From NCBI GenBank assembly GCA_022749755.1, contig CM040453.1:9074102-9138101 (forward strand): a stretch of 64,000 nt of DNA, read 5' to 3'. Positions 13,042 through 27,767 of the stretch are shown piece by piece. Below the pieces are notes generated by a model. The model did not search any database, had not been told where the DNA came from, and worked only from the letters and a program-made list of their open reading frames with translations. Within the stretch, counting starts at the first letter, position 1. Each line of letters begins with the position of its first letter. The translations under genes and the position numbers were made by a program. Origin of the DNA: Azadirachta indica. Taxonomy: Eukaryota; Streptophyta; Magnoliopsida; Sapindales; Meliaceae.

Positions 13042-13503
13042 TTGGGGTGGGTACAGTCCGGTTTAGTTTGACCTTTTGAAAGAACGGATCAGACTCAAAA
13101 ATTTCAAGTTTTAAAATTTTGAAATCGGACCGAACTGAATAGAAAGAAAAAACCAGACCGTACTAGACCAATTACATATTAAAATCGAATTAAAATCGGA
13201 TCAATCAGTTTGATTTTTGGGTAAATTTACTATTTTTTTAAAAAAAAATTTAATGTATAAAATTACGTCGTTTTATGAAAATATAATAAAACAACGTTGT
13301 TTAAATTAAAAAATATTAAAAAATAAAAAATTTGATTTGCTTCGAGTTTTTTAGACCAAAACCAAAATCAAACCAAAAATTTTAGATTTTTTAATTTAAA
13401 AACTGAAACTGAACCGAATTGTATATAATATCGGACCAAACCTGTCAATTTCGGTCTGGTTCTGGTCCAATTTAGTTTGTTTCGGTTTTTCTATCCACAC
13501 TTA
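13042..13503. mobile_element. hAT MITE upstream of relic Y
   Basis: Left terminus TTGGGGTGGGTA and right terminus ...CCACACTTA, flanked by TATTATAC (13034-13041) and TATTATAT (13504-13511). It matches the complete element at 26544-27013 in sequence and site, so it was inherited by duplication and has since diverged at its ends. Confidence 0.8.
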
Positions 13504-13575
13504 TATTATATATCTTGCTCGCTTGAAGTATATTTTTTTTGTTTCAAATTAGACAGAACAAAACTTTTGGCTACC

Positions 13576-15871
<2,296 letters not shown>

Positions 15872-16693
15872 CACGGCCGCACACTCACAGCTACACCAAA
15901 GAAGCACAAGGCAGCATCCATAACACACTTGAACGTGCCATGGCGCACCTATGCAACCCCCATACATATCCCCTACATTTCTCTGTTTTTCTTCTTCACT
16001 CTTTGTTTGCATTTTCTCCCCTAAAACACAAAATATATCCTCTCAAATACATTCCCCTTTGCATCACTTCCTAAACACAAACTTTTGTTCAAAACTTGTA
16101 CTCACTTCAATCAATCTTCATACTATAATACATCCTTATTCAAAATAACCAATTACCTAATTAAGCACAAAATACACAAAAATCTCCATTATTGCAAGAA
16201 ATTAGGAAATTGTGGTGAAAGCAAATTTTTAGATATTATCTTCAATCTTGGATTTTCACATCAATTTTAAGTAAATCCTCACTTTTGTACAACTTCATTA
16301 TTAATTTGAATTTAAATTGAGTAGTGGATTATGGTGTTTGTGGGAGAGCTTGAAGTTGTTAGGTTGATGTTGTTGTTTGAGAATTACGTGTAAGTTATTG
16401 AATCAATATCATATTAAAAGTAATTAGAGTCACTAGTGGACTGTTAAGGTGAGGTAGGAAGCCTCGAAATTGACAATGGGTGGGTTGCTAAAAAGAGCAT
16501 ACCAACTGTGTGACAAAATAATTGAGTGAAAATTAGTGAAGATTTCTTAAGTTTCATTATTGGGAAACACTTGGAAAATGTAGTGGGAGTTCAAGGAGTA
16601 TAATAGAAGTTTTTTGGGTAAGGAACAAAGCGGTAGAAGAAAGTAGGCATTCCAAGTGTTTGGGGAATTGCCGAAAAGAGAATTTTGAGTGAA

Positions 16694-17530
16694 AATGGCA
16701 CCAAAAAAAAGGTAATACTTCGCAAGCTCATCGCGTTTTGATAGTAAAAGATTTATCTTATTTGAAGTGAAGAAAAAGTTTAATAAATTTAAGGATGATC
16801 GAAAAGCGATTGTAAGAGTGAGAGAGAACTTTGAAATTGCAAACAGGACATAAAAAAATTTTAGAATTCATCTGGGCTCGAAAGTGGGAAACACTCACCA
16901 ATTATCCAACTCAAGCAATAGTATCATTAGTGAAAGAGTTATACGCTAATGCTATAGTGAGTAGAGAAAATTATCGATTGTTTGTTCGGGGTAAAAGGAT
17001 TTCATTCAGTTCAGAGGCCATAAATGCAAATTATGGCCTACGTCCTATCGATGAGAATGAAGATTTATACGATACATTTAGGAAGGATTAAGACAACTAT
17101 AAAATGATCATTGAAAAATTATGTGTTTCGGGCATTCAGTAATTGCAAGGTCGCGGCAAAACTTATAAATCTCTCACCTTTCTAGAAAACACACTTAATA
17201 GATATGCCAAGGCATGGCATAAATTCATTTGCTCCAATCTTATACCCACTTCTCATCTGAACGAAGTCACAGCAAAGCGAGCTGCCCGGTTTTATTGTGT
17301 TTGTGCGGAGACTTAATTGACATAGGAAGGGTCATAAGAGAAAGCTTGATCAACTCTATTGAAGCCAAGACAATGGGTGGACACATACACACTTGCCTTG
17401 TCATTGCCTTATGTTTAAAAGGAAGGGTAAAGGTTGATAAAATGGAACACAAATTAGATCCAAAACCTCCGATTGATAGCTTTACCATTTCTAAGTTCAC
17501 TTGTTGGGTAGAAGGTATATCCATTTGATC
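16694..17530 (+). pseudogene. Plant-transposon (PF20167-like) ORF remnant, copy B
   Basis: The coding sequence probably began at ATGGCACC (16694), followed at once by a stop. The frame at 16831-17091 encodes a domain half with RKWETLTNYPTQA, KELYANAIVSREN and SFSSEAINANYGLRP. These are typical of the 'putative plant transposon protein' family of Athila-like elements. A second frame at 17229-17528 carries the C-terminal half (IRESLINSIEAKTMGG, VKVDKMEHKLDPKPPIDSF). At least two frameshifts and several stops separate the pieces. Copy A retains only the second half. Confidence 0.78.
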
Positions 17531-19451
17531 CGATTTATGGTCTCATATAGACGAAGAAAAAAAAATTCCACCGCCATGCAAACCATTGCCTTGCCTTGGA
17601 AGGATTCACTGAATACATTTCTCGCTCGAGTATTGGTTAGCTTATCAAGCAAGATTATAGCATTAAGAAAATCCTTATAAAGACTCACCAACTCCCCCAT
17701 GTGTTAATTAAAGTGATGAAGCTGGCCCTTCCAACTCATCTCACAAAGATACCACTCAATCTAGGATCCCCGATATGTATTAACGAATCATCTAGTAAGG
17801 GTAAAAAATCCACGACATCCGACAAGAGTAAATAAGAATGCGTCAATACCAAGTAGAGTGCTTCAATACCTCTCGTTTATATCTATAAAGCTTGTACCCA
17901 AATTCAAAGCTTCCACTGCTCCACAATTTTCCCCTCCACAAAGAGATGAGAATGATAATGCATAATTAGATGTGAGACTTTTACATCTTGCCTCCCAAGT
18001 GTAGCTTCCTTCCTTTCTCCTTTGCTTGTGCCTATGGTTAAACATTGAGGACAATGTTTATGTTAAGTTTGGGGGAGGGAATCTTATTATAAAAGTGTCT
18101 GATGATTGCATTGTTAAAGCCACCAATCACACACAAAATTTTTCAATTAACAATTTAATTTTCATATTTTTAGTAGTGTTTGTCTTTGCATTTGTGCTAA
18201 TATGGTTTTTGTTTTCTTTAAGGCTTTTCTTTTCTTTGTCCTTGTGAATGAAATCCTTTTCCTTTAAGTTGGACAATTTTTTTTATTTTCATTTGAGTGT
18301 GTTTTTGTCTATTTGATTGAAAAGCCAACGATATAAATTATGAGAATGCTTAAACTATGAGAAAATATAAATGTTATCTTACTCTTTGCGTTTGACTTGT
18401 TGGCAAATTTATTTTACTTGATGGTTCCTTAAAAATTTTGAGCGCTTAGTCACGAGTATTATATTGTTTGGAAATTTATAAAAGGCTTACGCAAACTAAG
18501 TAAGCTTGGTTGGGTTTATCAAATTGTAGAATTTATTTGATTGTCACTTGAAGTGAAATTCTAGGGTAGGGAAATGAATTAGGCTGTTGCTGATGTGTTT
18601 GAGCCTTTCAAACCAACCTTGAATGAATTGATCCTTCAATCAACCCCTTGAACTTGAAATCACCTTTCTTTTGTTTTCACCCATATAAGAGCTAGCCTAA
18701 TAATAAAAATCAACACCTTGCATTAGGACCACGATATTTCTAAAGCTATCTAATTAAGGAAGGATGGAGGGAGCATGAGAGAATAAAGCCAAACTCTTAC
18801 CAACTAACTAGGTATCATGCCTAAGTAAGCATAGAAAACTCAAGTCAAAAGGTAAGAGTAAGGCTAATTAAAAAAAATTGTAAATAAAATCAATTTTGGA
18901 TTGTCAAATGTTGGGTGAATAAAGAAAGCAATTTATAAAGATGCGTTGATTATGAGAGGGAATAAAGGGATTAAGGATAAAGTTCTTGGGTGGTTGAGGT
19001 ATTTAGGGTGCTTGAACATCACTTAAAAATCTAAACTCCCTACCTTGACCTTGGCCTAACATTATAAGCATAATTAAGTCATAAAAGTCCCTGATGTGGT
19101 GTCCTGTCATGAAAAATTAAGTCAATGGAATTCCCTAACAAGTCAACTTAAGTTTATTTGTTTGTATAAACTAATTCAGATTGAAGGATGATCAAGTCTA
19201 AGTGACAATTCACACACGCACAAGGAACCTTTAAGTAGGATGGTAATTGTTGTTCAAGTTGAACTTTAAGATAAAATGACTACATTTTGAAGTTTTCCTC
19301 AATGTAAGTATAAGACTTAATTTTGATCAAGAGTATGCTCAAAAGTTTAATTAATCTCAAGTACATATATCATAGATTAATTTCCTTTATCTGTTTTTTC
19401 GTTTGGTTTGATTTGCTCGAGGACAAGCAAACATTCAAGTTTAGGCGTATT
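17531..19451 (+). other. 3' internal non-coding part of element B
   Basis: No intact ORF. It includes the GAGGACAATG tract (18047-18056), polypyrimidine runs and a purine-rich tract just before the LTR. It aligns throughout with 600-2599 of copy A. Confidence 0.7.
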
Positions 19452-20872
19452 TGATAAGTGCGTAGAATACATGCTTATAATTCACTTTTAGACTCAAATT
19501 GTTTGATAATTCTTCAAACTTTGTTAACATTCGATGTGTCTGAGCTCTATTGTGTAGAAATGATAGAACTTGGTCATCCAAAATGATTTTGGCTTAAAAA
19601 AGGATTGAACAGTCGAAAAAGATTTAAAGAAGTCTAGAGAAGGATTCGGACCAAAATGCAAGATGTCTAGGGGCCAAAGTGGAGAGTTTTAGGGACCAAT
19701 TTGACATATTTTCAAAAGAAGGAAAACCATGCATACACTCCCACGCCATGCATTCTACCTTTAGGCAGAATTGATGGCACGGCCGCACCACCCCTTCTAC
19801 CTCCCTTATGCCCCTTGCGCCTCCTGGTTTCCAACATGACTTTTTTTGTCTTAATTTAAGTCGTAGGATCATGCTTTGATAGCCTAATTTAGATCTGAAT
19901 TAGGTTTATATCTTTTGAATGGTTGAGCCACCAAACCCTTTTGGAAGGGGGATTTCTTGAGAGAAAAGGAAAGAAGAGAGAGATAGAAAGAAATCTATAG
20001 AGAAATCTTTAGAGAAAGAGTTGAGTGGGAGAAGGATGATGATGCAAGAATAATTTCTTGAAGAACAAAGCTCTCCAAATTATAGTTTTATCTCTTCCTT
20101 TATCTTACTTTTTCTTGAATTGAAAAATCCTATGAATGTTGAAATTATGTTATCAATTGTTGAACTCTTAATATTTGGTTTTGAACTCTTTCTCACGGTT
20201 GGCTAAATTTTAATATTTAGGGCAATGATTTGACCAATTGAAAGCATCTATATTTTGAAAGTATATTATTTTTTATTAATATTCTCTTGTTACTATTTGT
20301 CATGATTGTGATGCTTTTAATTAACTGGTCATTAATTAATTGAACTATGGACCAATGAATATCGAGAGGTACTTATTGTATTTAGATCATATGACAAATA
20401 CCATAAATTGTATATTAAAAAGAAAAGTATTAATATGGTTTATGTAGTGTCATTAGTGATTACTATTGGTCATAATGCATTTTGCTTTAATTTGCGTTTA
20501 CATAGAGATACAGTAAATGCGTAAACGTGAAATAGTTTCGATTAATTTCAAGAGAGACTATCGAATAAAATAGAGTAATTTTACTATCTATATGGGTAAT
20601 TAATCAAAATAGTATAGCTTGAAGAAGTAGATGCGATTAAGTAGGATCAAGTCATTAGCCCTAGACCTTGTATTAATTGAAATCTCCATTTCGTTTTGTT
20701 TATTACTTTTTAGACTATTTTACTTTCTCATCCAAATCAAAATATTTTCTTCAAATAAATTTAGAGTTAATCATCTTTGGTGCTTATTAGATTAACACTT
20801 CTCATAGGAATGATGCTTCACTTATCACTATATTATTTGTTGGCAAAAACATGCACTTTCATTAGTAGATCA
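19452..20872 (+). repeat. 3' LTR of element B
   Basis: Starts TGATAAGTGCG, ends GTAGATCA. It aligns end to end with the LTR at 2600-4004 with scattered substitutions and small indels. Confidence 0.75.
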
Positions 20873-21020
20873 TTCATCAATTACAAGATTAGGTTTTGAA
20901 CCCATGTTGTTGAAATCATTCACATAAATTAATAATTGGTCAATAACTTGCTATATATATAATTAATTTCAAAGAAAATGAGTCAATTGCAGGAATGAAA
21001 GATACGTATAGATATATAAC

Positions 21021-21117
21021 CTGCCGACGACTTGTCGTAGCATGCTCAAGTGGAGAGACGATGTGGAAGCTTGGTCTTGCCCTTGGGGATTATTTCCCAT
21101 ATACACGATATAAATTT
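21021..21117 (-). pseudogene. Subtilisin-like protease exon 2 relic (minus strand, unit 2)
   Basis: The minus-strand frame reads IYIVYMGNNPQG and continues through SLHLSMLRQVVG with no stop, a well-preserved first half of the I9 propeptide domain. The donor GT at 21020-21019 is kept. The acceptor AG is changed to AA (GCAA before ATTTAT), so the exon would not be spliced in normally. Exon 1 and later exons are absent; the intron beyond it meets the LTR at 20872. Confidence 0.78.
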
Positions 21118-22217
21118 GCATTATATATCAAAGATGTGTACCGATTTCTAAGAATAAGAAGGAAGAAAACTCTCTTGCTAGCTGACTTCTAGCATGAATT
21201 ATACCACAATAAAAGAACAGGAAAATCTATGGTTTAATCAAAGAAATTATAAAAAGTTAATTATAGTGATTAACACAAGTATTTGCCTGTTGAAACTAAA
21301 TTTTCTTTCAAACAAAGCAATAAAATCAGTAAAGCAAATGCTTTCAAATACCATGGAAACCACAGGTCATTTTGTTTAAAAAAACAGAAAAATGAAATGA
21401 TACAATATTACATGGGGTGAATTTCATCAGCCAAATACAATAGCACAACCCAATATCCCGTAAGCAAATTTACTCAGGTGTATTTGGCCCTTATTCTTCA
21501 ATGTTTACAGGAATAGAAAGCCCAGTAAATCCATTAAATTTCTTGCAAGCATACTTGTATATTCCAAAATTGATGCCATAGACAAAAACTATAAATTTAT
21601 AAGTTGTATCAATTATATATATGGACGAATAAACCAAATATCGATCGAGATGTGCATGCCCTAGTCATGCGTTGCCAATGCATTTCAAACAAAAAATTAA
21701 ATGAGGAAATGATCCAGCAAACAGAAACTCTTGCTTGCCTAAAAGGTTCCATGTGCGCTAAAAATTTCTACCTTAGACTTTTCTATTTCTTGTATGAAAT
21801 TGAAGCCAAGTAAGGGTCAGCACCCAGGACTAGCCAGGTAAATCACATAGAATTCATCAAAAACCAATAACAAAATTTTAAAAATCACAAGACATGGAAA
21901 CCAAACTTGGAGAGTCCTACTTTCTACAATGGTAGCTAGATTTAGAATCCAAGCAGAACCTATTTCGTGTAAACCTAAAAGGAAACAAGCACATTGCCAA
22001 AAGCGCTTCCATGTGCATGTTCTTTCTCTTTTCAATTTCACTTTTTTAACTTTTCTTGAGAAACAAACATGGGGTGCATAAGAGAAAAAATATAAACTAA
22101 ATAATTACCATAAACATTATTCAATGGCAGAATCGTGATGTTTTGTTAATTGAAAATGTTGCACACAGAGAGTTCAGGTGGAGACTGCTGAAAGAAGAGA
22201 GACCGTGGTTTATATAG
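21118..22217 (-). other. Unidentified decayed unit, copy of 4247-5347
   Basis: The minus-strand frame 22041-21817 (74 codons, MKLKRERTCTW...) is longer than its unit 1 counterpart. A TATATAG element (plus-strand view) lies at 22211-22217. No protein family was recognised. Confidence 0.3.
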
Positions 22218-25200
22218 CCTTAAATAAAGAGTAAATTAAAAAACGGAATAACTGAGAATGTTAAAAGGCATTGTGCTTTACTCCGTAGGTTTTCGACGAA
22301 AGTTAACATATCCTCTAGATTTTAAAAAAAGTAAGATATCCCTTACATTTTCAAGAAAGTCAACATACTTTTTTGAAAATATTATTCATATTTTAATTTG
22401 ACTATTTTATTCATTTACCATTAAAAATATATAAAATAATTATATTATTTTTATTTTTTACTTAATAATCAATATAATCTTCTTGTGACATTTAAATTTA
22501 AAAATTATAATAATATTTCAACCTTTAATTATTTCTTTCCTTCAAAAATTATAATCAAATAATTGTATCTAATTATATAAAATTTCTAAAATATATCCTA
22601 TTATTAAAATAATTTATTTAAAAAATTATGTATAATTAATCGTAGAATTTTTCATAACATAAAATTTGTTTTCAAAATTTCTTAAATATTTACACCATTA
22701 TACATAGACAATATTAATTATACATAATTTTTAAATTAAATTATTTTACAATATGATATATTTTAGAAAATTTGTAATTAAATATTATAAAAATTTGACA
22801 ATAAATTTGAAAGAACAAATAATTAAGGGTCAAAATATTATTATTTTAAATATTTTTAGTAGTAGAAGGTAAAATACTCAAATTAATATGTAAATAGTAA
22901 TTCAAGAGAATATTTTAACTTTTTCTAAAATTTAGAGGTATTTTACCTTTCTCAAAAACTCAAAAAATGTATTAACTTTTTTCAAAAGTCAGGAGTAAAA
23001 TACAATATCCCCTTTGAAACAATAAAAGCTTTTGAATTAATGGTATTTGTATTTCTTTGAATTTATAATAAAAAACAATTTTAGTTGTTGGTTGTTGAAC
23101 TCTGTTTGAAACGTCATTATTAACGGTATTAAAATCTCTCTCAATTGATCCACTCCCTACTATAATCATTGTGTATATTTATATACTTATTCCCCTAATT
23201 ATACACATTAAAAATTTGACAATCCTCTAAAATTGACTCCAAACGATAGGTAATAAAAGTGCACTACTAATTTCTTCATCATCTACCAATTTATAATGTT
23301 AAATTTCATTAAGCTAAGAGTTTGTTAATAAAATTAATAATTTTATTTTCATAAATTAGAAGAAAAAAATTTTTTTGATAAGTTTGATTTCAAGAATATA
23401 ATAGTGTGGTTTCAAGATTTTTACCTCTAAAAAAGGAGTTATGTAATGTTGTACTTCAAAGGGTTTATCTTAGGTCATTCATTTAGAATAGGGAAAAGAG
23501 AAAGGGCCCAATCACCGTAAACTTAATCAAAGTAAGTTGGTCTATTCAATGATGATCTAGATTGGTCTCGCTTTCACAACTATTACATCAAAAATAGAGC
23601 AAATTAGGTTTTATCATTTTGAAATTTGATGTCAACCTTAGCTATAGTGATGTGGTTTATAAATATTTTTACTTTTGTGAAAATTACAAAATTAATCAAA
23701 TTGCATGAGAAATGATATCCATGACATGTGATATGATATTAATCAGAGGTTAACTACTTATAATTATAATTATTACAATTACTAATTATTAAAGTATTAT
23801 ATCATAATAATTACAATGGCTGTGTTCACGTTACCCCATAAATTTGCGTATATAGATGCCTAGTGAATGATGATGATCTATAATAAACAATTAAAATATC
23901 TATTCTTTATACGAATTTTTTACAAAATTTGATAGAAGGAACTTGCATAAGAAAATAGAAAATTTAGGTTTATTAGATATTTGAATCTTTTTACTAAAAG
24001 ATGGACTTGTCTGGCTGTGAGCCAACTATTATCACTTTTGTCAGCTAGTATGGCTAGCTTTTGATAAGATTCTCTATTGTACAAAACGTAAGGATATAAT
24101 TTTCAATTGTAAATTTTTGATTGTTTTATGTTGGCATTAGAACTTCTAGCAAATGGTGTTCAAAGATTAAAAGAAGTTTTCCTACGAGATTTGAGAAAAA
24201 TCAATGAAAGAAATTAATGTGGCTAATCAATCTTTGCAGTTCCTTTTTGTTTTTTAGCGGAGGAGCTTCAGTAATTGTTCGTGCTTTAATTGTTCTTTGT
24301 CTATCTCAATACCTCAGTGGTGCACAAAAAATTAAAAAAAAATAATCACAGCCTTTACTCCAAATGCACACTTGATTGAAAGGGTTCATTTTCAAAGCAT
24401 GTTATCGCATTCGTTCGACAATTTTCCTTAAATCAGCCAAGTGCTAGCTGTTTATCTTCAGGCTACTGCATTTTACTTGTATTGATAATTGCTATTTTCT
24501 ATCTGCGAGTTGCTTTGGGATTTAAGTGTTAAATTTTAATCTACAATTATAATAAAATAAATTTGTTATTAAGTTAATGATCCTATATATGGTAACGGTA
24601 GACTGGCCAATGAACTCACCAAGATTAGAAGCTTAAAATGCAGGTTGACTTGAATTAATTATTGAGGGAATAATAGAAAATTAATGTATTTTATTTGAAA
24701 AGAGTTGTTGAGTTACAATATGTTGGACCGACAATCTCACAATCTCTTTTGCCTAAAATTAAAAAAAAAAAATTAATATACGATCAACTAAGATCACATT
24801 TTAATTCCTAATTCAATAATTAATTTAGTAGATATAATTGATCTATGACCAAGAAACCGGGCTCATACAATATGTTGGAATAATTGATAATGTTCAAATC
24901 AAATGTCTTAATCATGTTTAAATGTCTCAACTAAAATCATCATGAGGATGTGATTTATTGTTGATTGCCTCAGTTAAGAAAAATAAAAGTAGCTTCCAAT
25001 TTTTGTTCCTAAAAGCGTGATTCTAAGGATTTTTTTTATTTTTCTTATTTTTGGAACTTATTTTGAAATCTGCGGTTTCTATTGACTTTTGATCTGAATG
25101 TACTTCATTTTTTAATAACTTTTTAACCTATAGGAATAATTTTAGTATGCATTATTAATATTTATTTTATATTTATTAATTACATATATTAATTTATTAA

Positions 25201-26543
25201 CTAATTTATAATGTATTTGAATCAATCAATTTATATGGGTACGTAACTGGATATTGCTAAGATCATTTATATATCTTTAATTCATCACGAAGCACGACTA
25301 ACAATTTTTCCAAATATTTTAAATAGAAAAACTTTGAAATTAATTAATAGCATATAATTCCACCCATGAATAAAGTTCGTGAATATTGATTTACCGAATA
25401 TTTAAAATAGGGAAGCCATTATACACAGTCATAACGAGGATAATGTAAATAATTAGTTGAAATGAGCAAAAAGTTGAAAAGAAACGGGGACGAGCAGTTC
25501 ATATTGGAAAAACTAGATGCAAGACTAATGCTTATGTTTTGAGTTCTGACTTACTAGTTGCATTCTAATGCCAATTATATATGACAAGCCCTAACAATTA
25601 ATGGTAGCAAAAAAATGTAAACATCATATGCAAAAGAATAATGATTTGATCTTACAAAATCAAGAAACTTTGATTTCACAAGATCAATTATCATTGTCAC
25701 TAATAAATATTCTGAGCAAAATTAAACTTTTCTACATTAAAAAGTTTTACCAATCGATTAATTTAAATGGTAATTTCATTTAGTCTCTATTGTTTCAAGA
25801 AATTTAACTTAATTTAGTATATTTTATATATTAGATAGAAGGATTCCCAAATTTTTTAAAATTCATCACTTTGGTCTTCCTTATAGTCTCGTTTGATCAA
25901 TATCATATAGATCCTTTGACTAAACTTTTATCTACTTTTAACCATTAGATAATTTATAATATACTACTTACAACATAATAATCTTTAATTTAACCTAAAA
26001 TTTATGAAAGTCATCTTATTACTCTTATATGTTAATGTTTTATCTTCTTTTATTTTTATTTTTATCTAATGGTTAAAAGTGAATGAAGTTTGGTCAAAGA
26101 ACTTATGTGACATTGACCAAAATATTAAGGACCAAAGTAATGATTTTCATAACATTTGAGGACACTAATCTAAATGATATTTTTTGAAACATTAGGGACT
26201 AAAATGAAATTACACCATTAACTCATCTGCCATTAATACCCATTTGTCAAAGTCATAATGGAGAACTATATACGATTTTTATTAAGCCATCTCTACTGTC
26301 AGTATAGCTAGCTTGTAATTGGTAGTTGGAATTTGCAAATTAAGGATATATCTGCGTCATTAATTTCTATAATTATATCAAGATACATAATGAATAAGCC
26401 ATAAGATTAATAAATTTATTAATTATTTTTCATATACCACCGAGAACTTTAAGTATAAACAATTAATTGAATTAAAAAATTATAAAATTTGGTTGACTAT
26501 AATGATAACTAAGATTTGTTTTCATTATATATATATATTATAT
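22218..26543. other. Gene-free spacer of unit 2
   Basis: 22218-23010 matches 5348-6205. 23030-24490 matches 8046-9510. 24490-26050 has no counterpart in unit 1, which appears to have lost it. 26050-26520 matches 12530-13010. No open reading frame of significance and no RNA gene were seen. Confidence 0.55.
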
Positions 26544-27013
26544 TAGGGGTGGGTATGGTCCAGTTCGGTTTGACTTTTTAAAATGCCAAACCGGATCTAA
26601 AAATTTGGAATTTTAAAATTTTGAAATCGGACCAGATCGAATAGGAAGAAAATCTCGGACCGTATTGGACTGATTACATATTAAAATTGGATTAAAATCA
26701 GACTAATTGGTTCAATTTTCAAGTCAGTTCGATTTTTGGATAAATGTATTATGTTTTAAAAAAGTTTTTAGTGTGCGAAATGATATTATTTTATGAAAAT
26801 ACAGTAAAACGACATTATTTAGATAAAAAATTATTAAAAAATAACAAATTCAGTTCGGTCTAGGTTTTTTCTCCAAACTGGACCGAAAATTTCAGATTTT
26901 TTAATTTATAAATCGAAACCAAATCGAATTGCATAAAATACTAGACCAAACCCGTCAATTCTAGTTCGACTCCAATCCGGTTTAGTTCAGTCCGATTTTT
27001 CTACCTACCCCTA
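26544..27013. mobile_element. Complete hAT MITE with 8-bp target-site duplication
   Basis: 470 bp with termini TAGGGGTGGGTA and TACCTACCCCTA, flanked by perfect TATTATAT repeats (26536-26543 and 27014-27021). It lies just upstream of subtilase relic Z, as its relatives do upstream of X and Y. Confidence 0.88.
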
Positions 27014-27080
27014 TATTATATATCTTACTCGCTTGAAGTACTTTTTTTTTTAGTTAGGCAAAACAAAACCTTTGGCTACC

Positions 27081-27406
27081 ATGAAAAGCAGAAGCTCTCT
27101 TCTCCCATGGCTTCTATTACACTTTCTTACTTTTTCTTTGCTCATTGGCCTCTCAGCTTCTTAAGACAATAGCCGAAAAACAAATATTTCTAGTCATGCT
27201 ATTGTTGTTTTAATTTTATGTCTTAATTCTCCTCTTTAGATTTTCTATTCTTAATTTCGTGACTTTAGAAGATTAATTCTAACAAATTTGATCATTTATA
27301 TATATATATATATTTACAAATATGTAATACAGACTTATATCGTGTATATGGGAATCAGCTTCAGCAACACTCTTCATACGAGCATGCTACGACAAGTCTT
27401 TGACAG
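27081..27406 (+). pseudogene. Subtilisin-like protease relic Z (exons 1-2)
   Basis: Exon 1 begins MKSRSSLLPWLLLHF... and encodes a signal peptide, ending in TAA after 27 codons where relic X has a Tyr codon. The donor after exon 1 is AC instead of GT. Exon 2 (27333-27406) starts TYIVYMG but has the same internal deletion as X and Y, then loses frame. Later exons are missing and the intron runs into the left palindrome arm. It aligns best with relic X. Confidence 0.8.
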
Positions 27407-27767
27407 GTTATATACATATATATAATCACTTAAAAATTGTGAGTAATTTTTATTTAAGAATTATCGAGTGTTAGTCAATAAAGGGTTGATAAAAGACAAA
27501 CAAAAAATCTGGTCACCTCTATCACATTTAACTTTTTATATAAAAAGATAGTTGAGCAAATTAATTTTTTCATATTTTTTTTAAATAAAAATACATTTTT
27601 TATTATTATTTGTATTGCTACCCTTTTACATAATAACAATAAAAATAGAGGGTTGATAAGCAGATACCCCCTTTGAATTTCATTTCCGTTAGTCGATCAA
27701 ATAATTTATTATCATTTGTATCACTACTCTTATATACAATAACAATATAGTATATATTTTGCTTAAT

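Larger units (their letters stand above)
15872..20872 (+). mobile_element. Athila-like non-autonomous LTR retrotransposon, copy B (no 5' LTR)
   Basis: It contains leader sequence (15872-16693), a degraded coding region (16694-17530), a 3' non-coding region and a 3' LTR (19452-20872). It aligns with copy A from 16307 onward, including the sequence beyond the LTR, so the two copies arose by duplication of a larger segment and not by separate insertions. There is no 5' LTR or primer-binding site at its left edge, which abuts the subtilase intron repeat at 15871. The element is dead. Confidence 0.78.
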
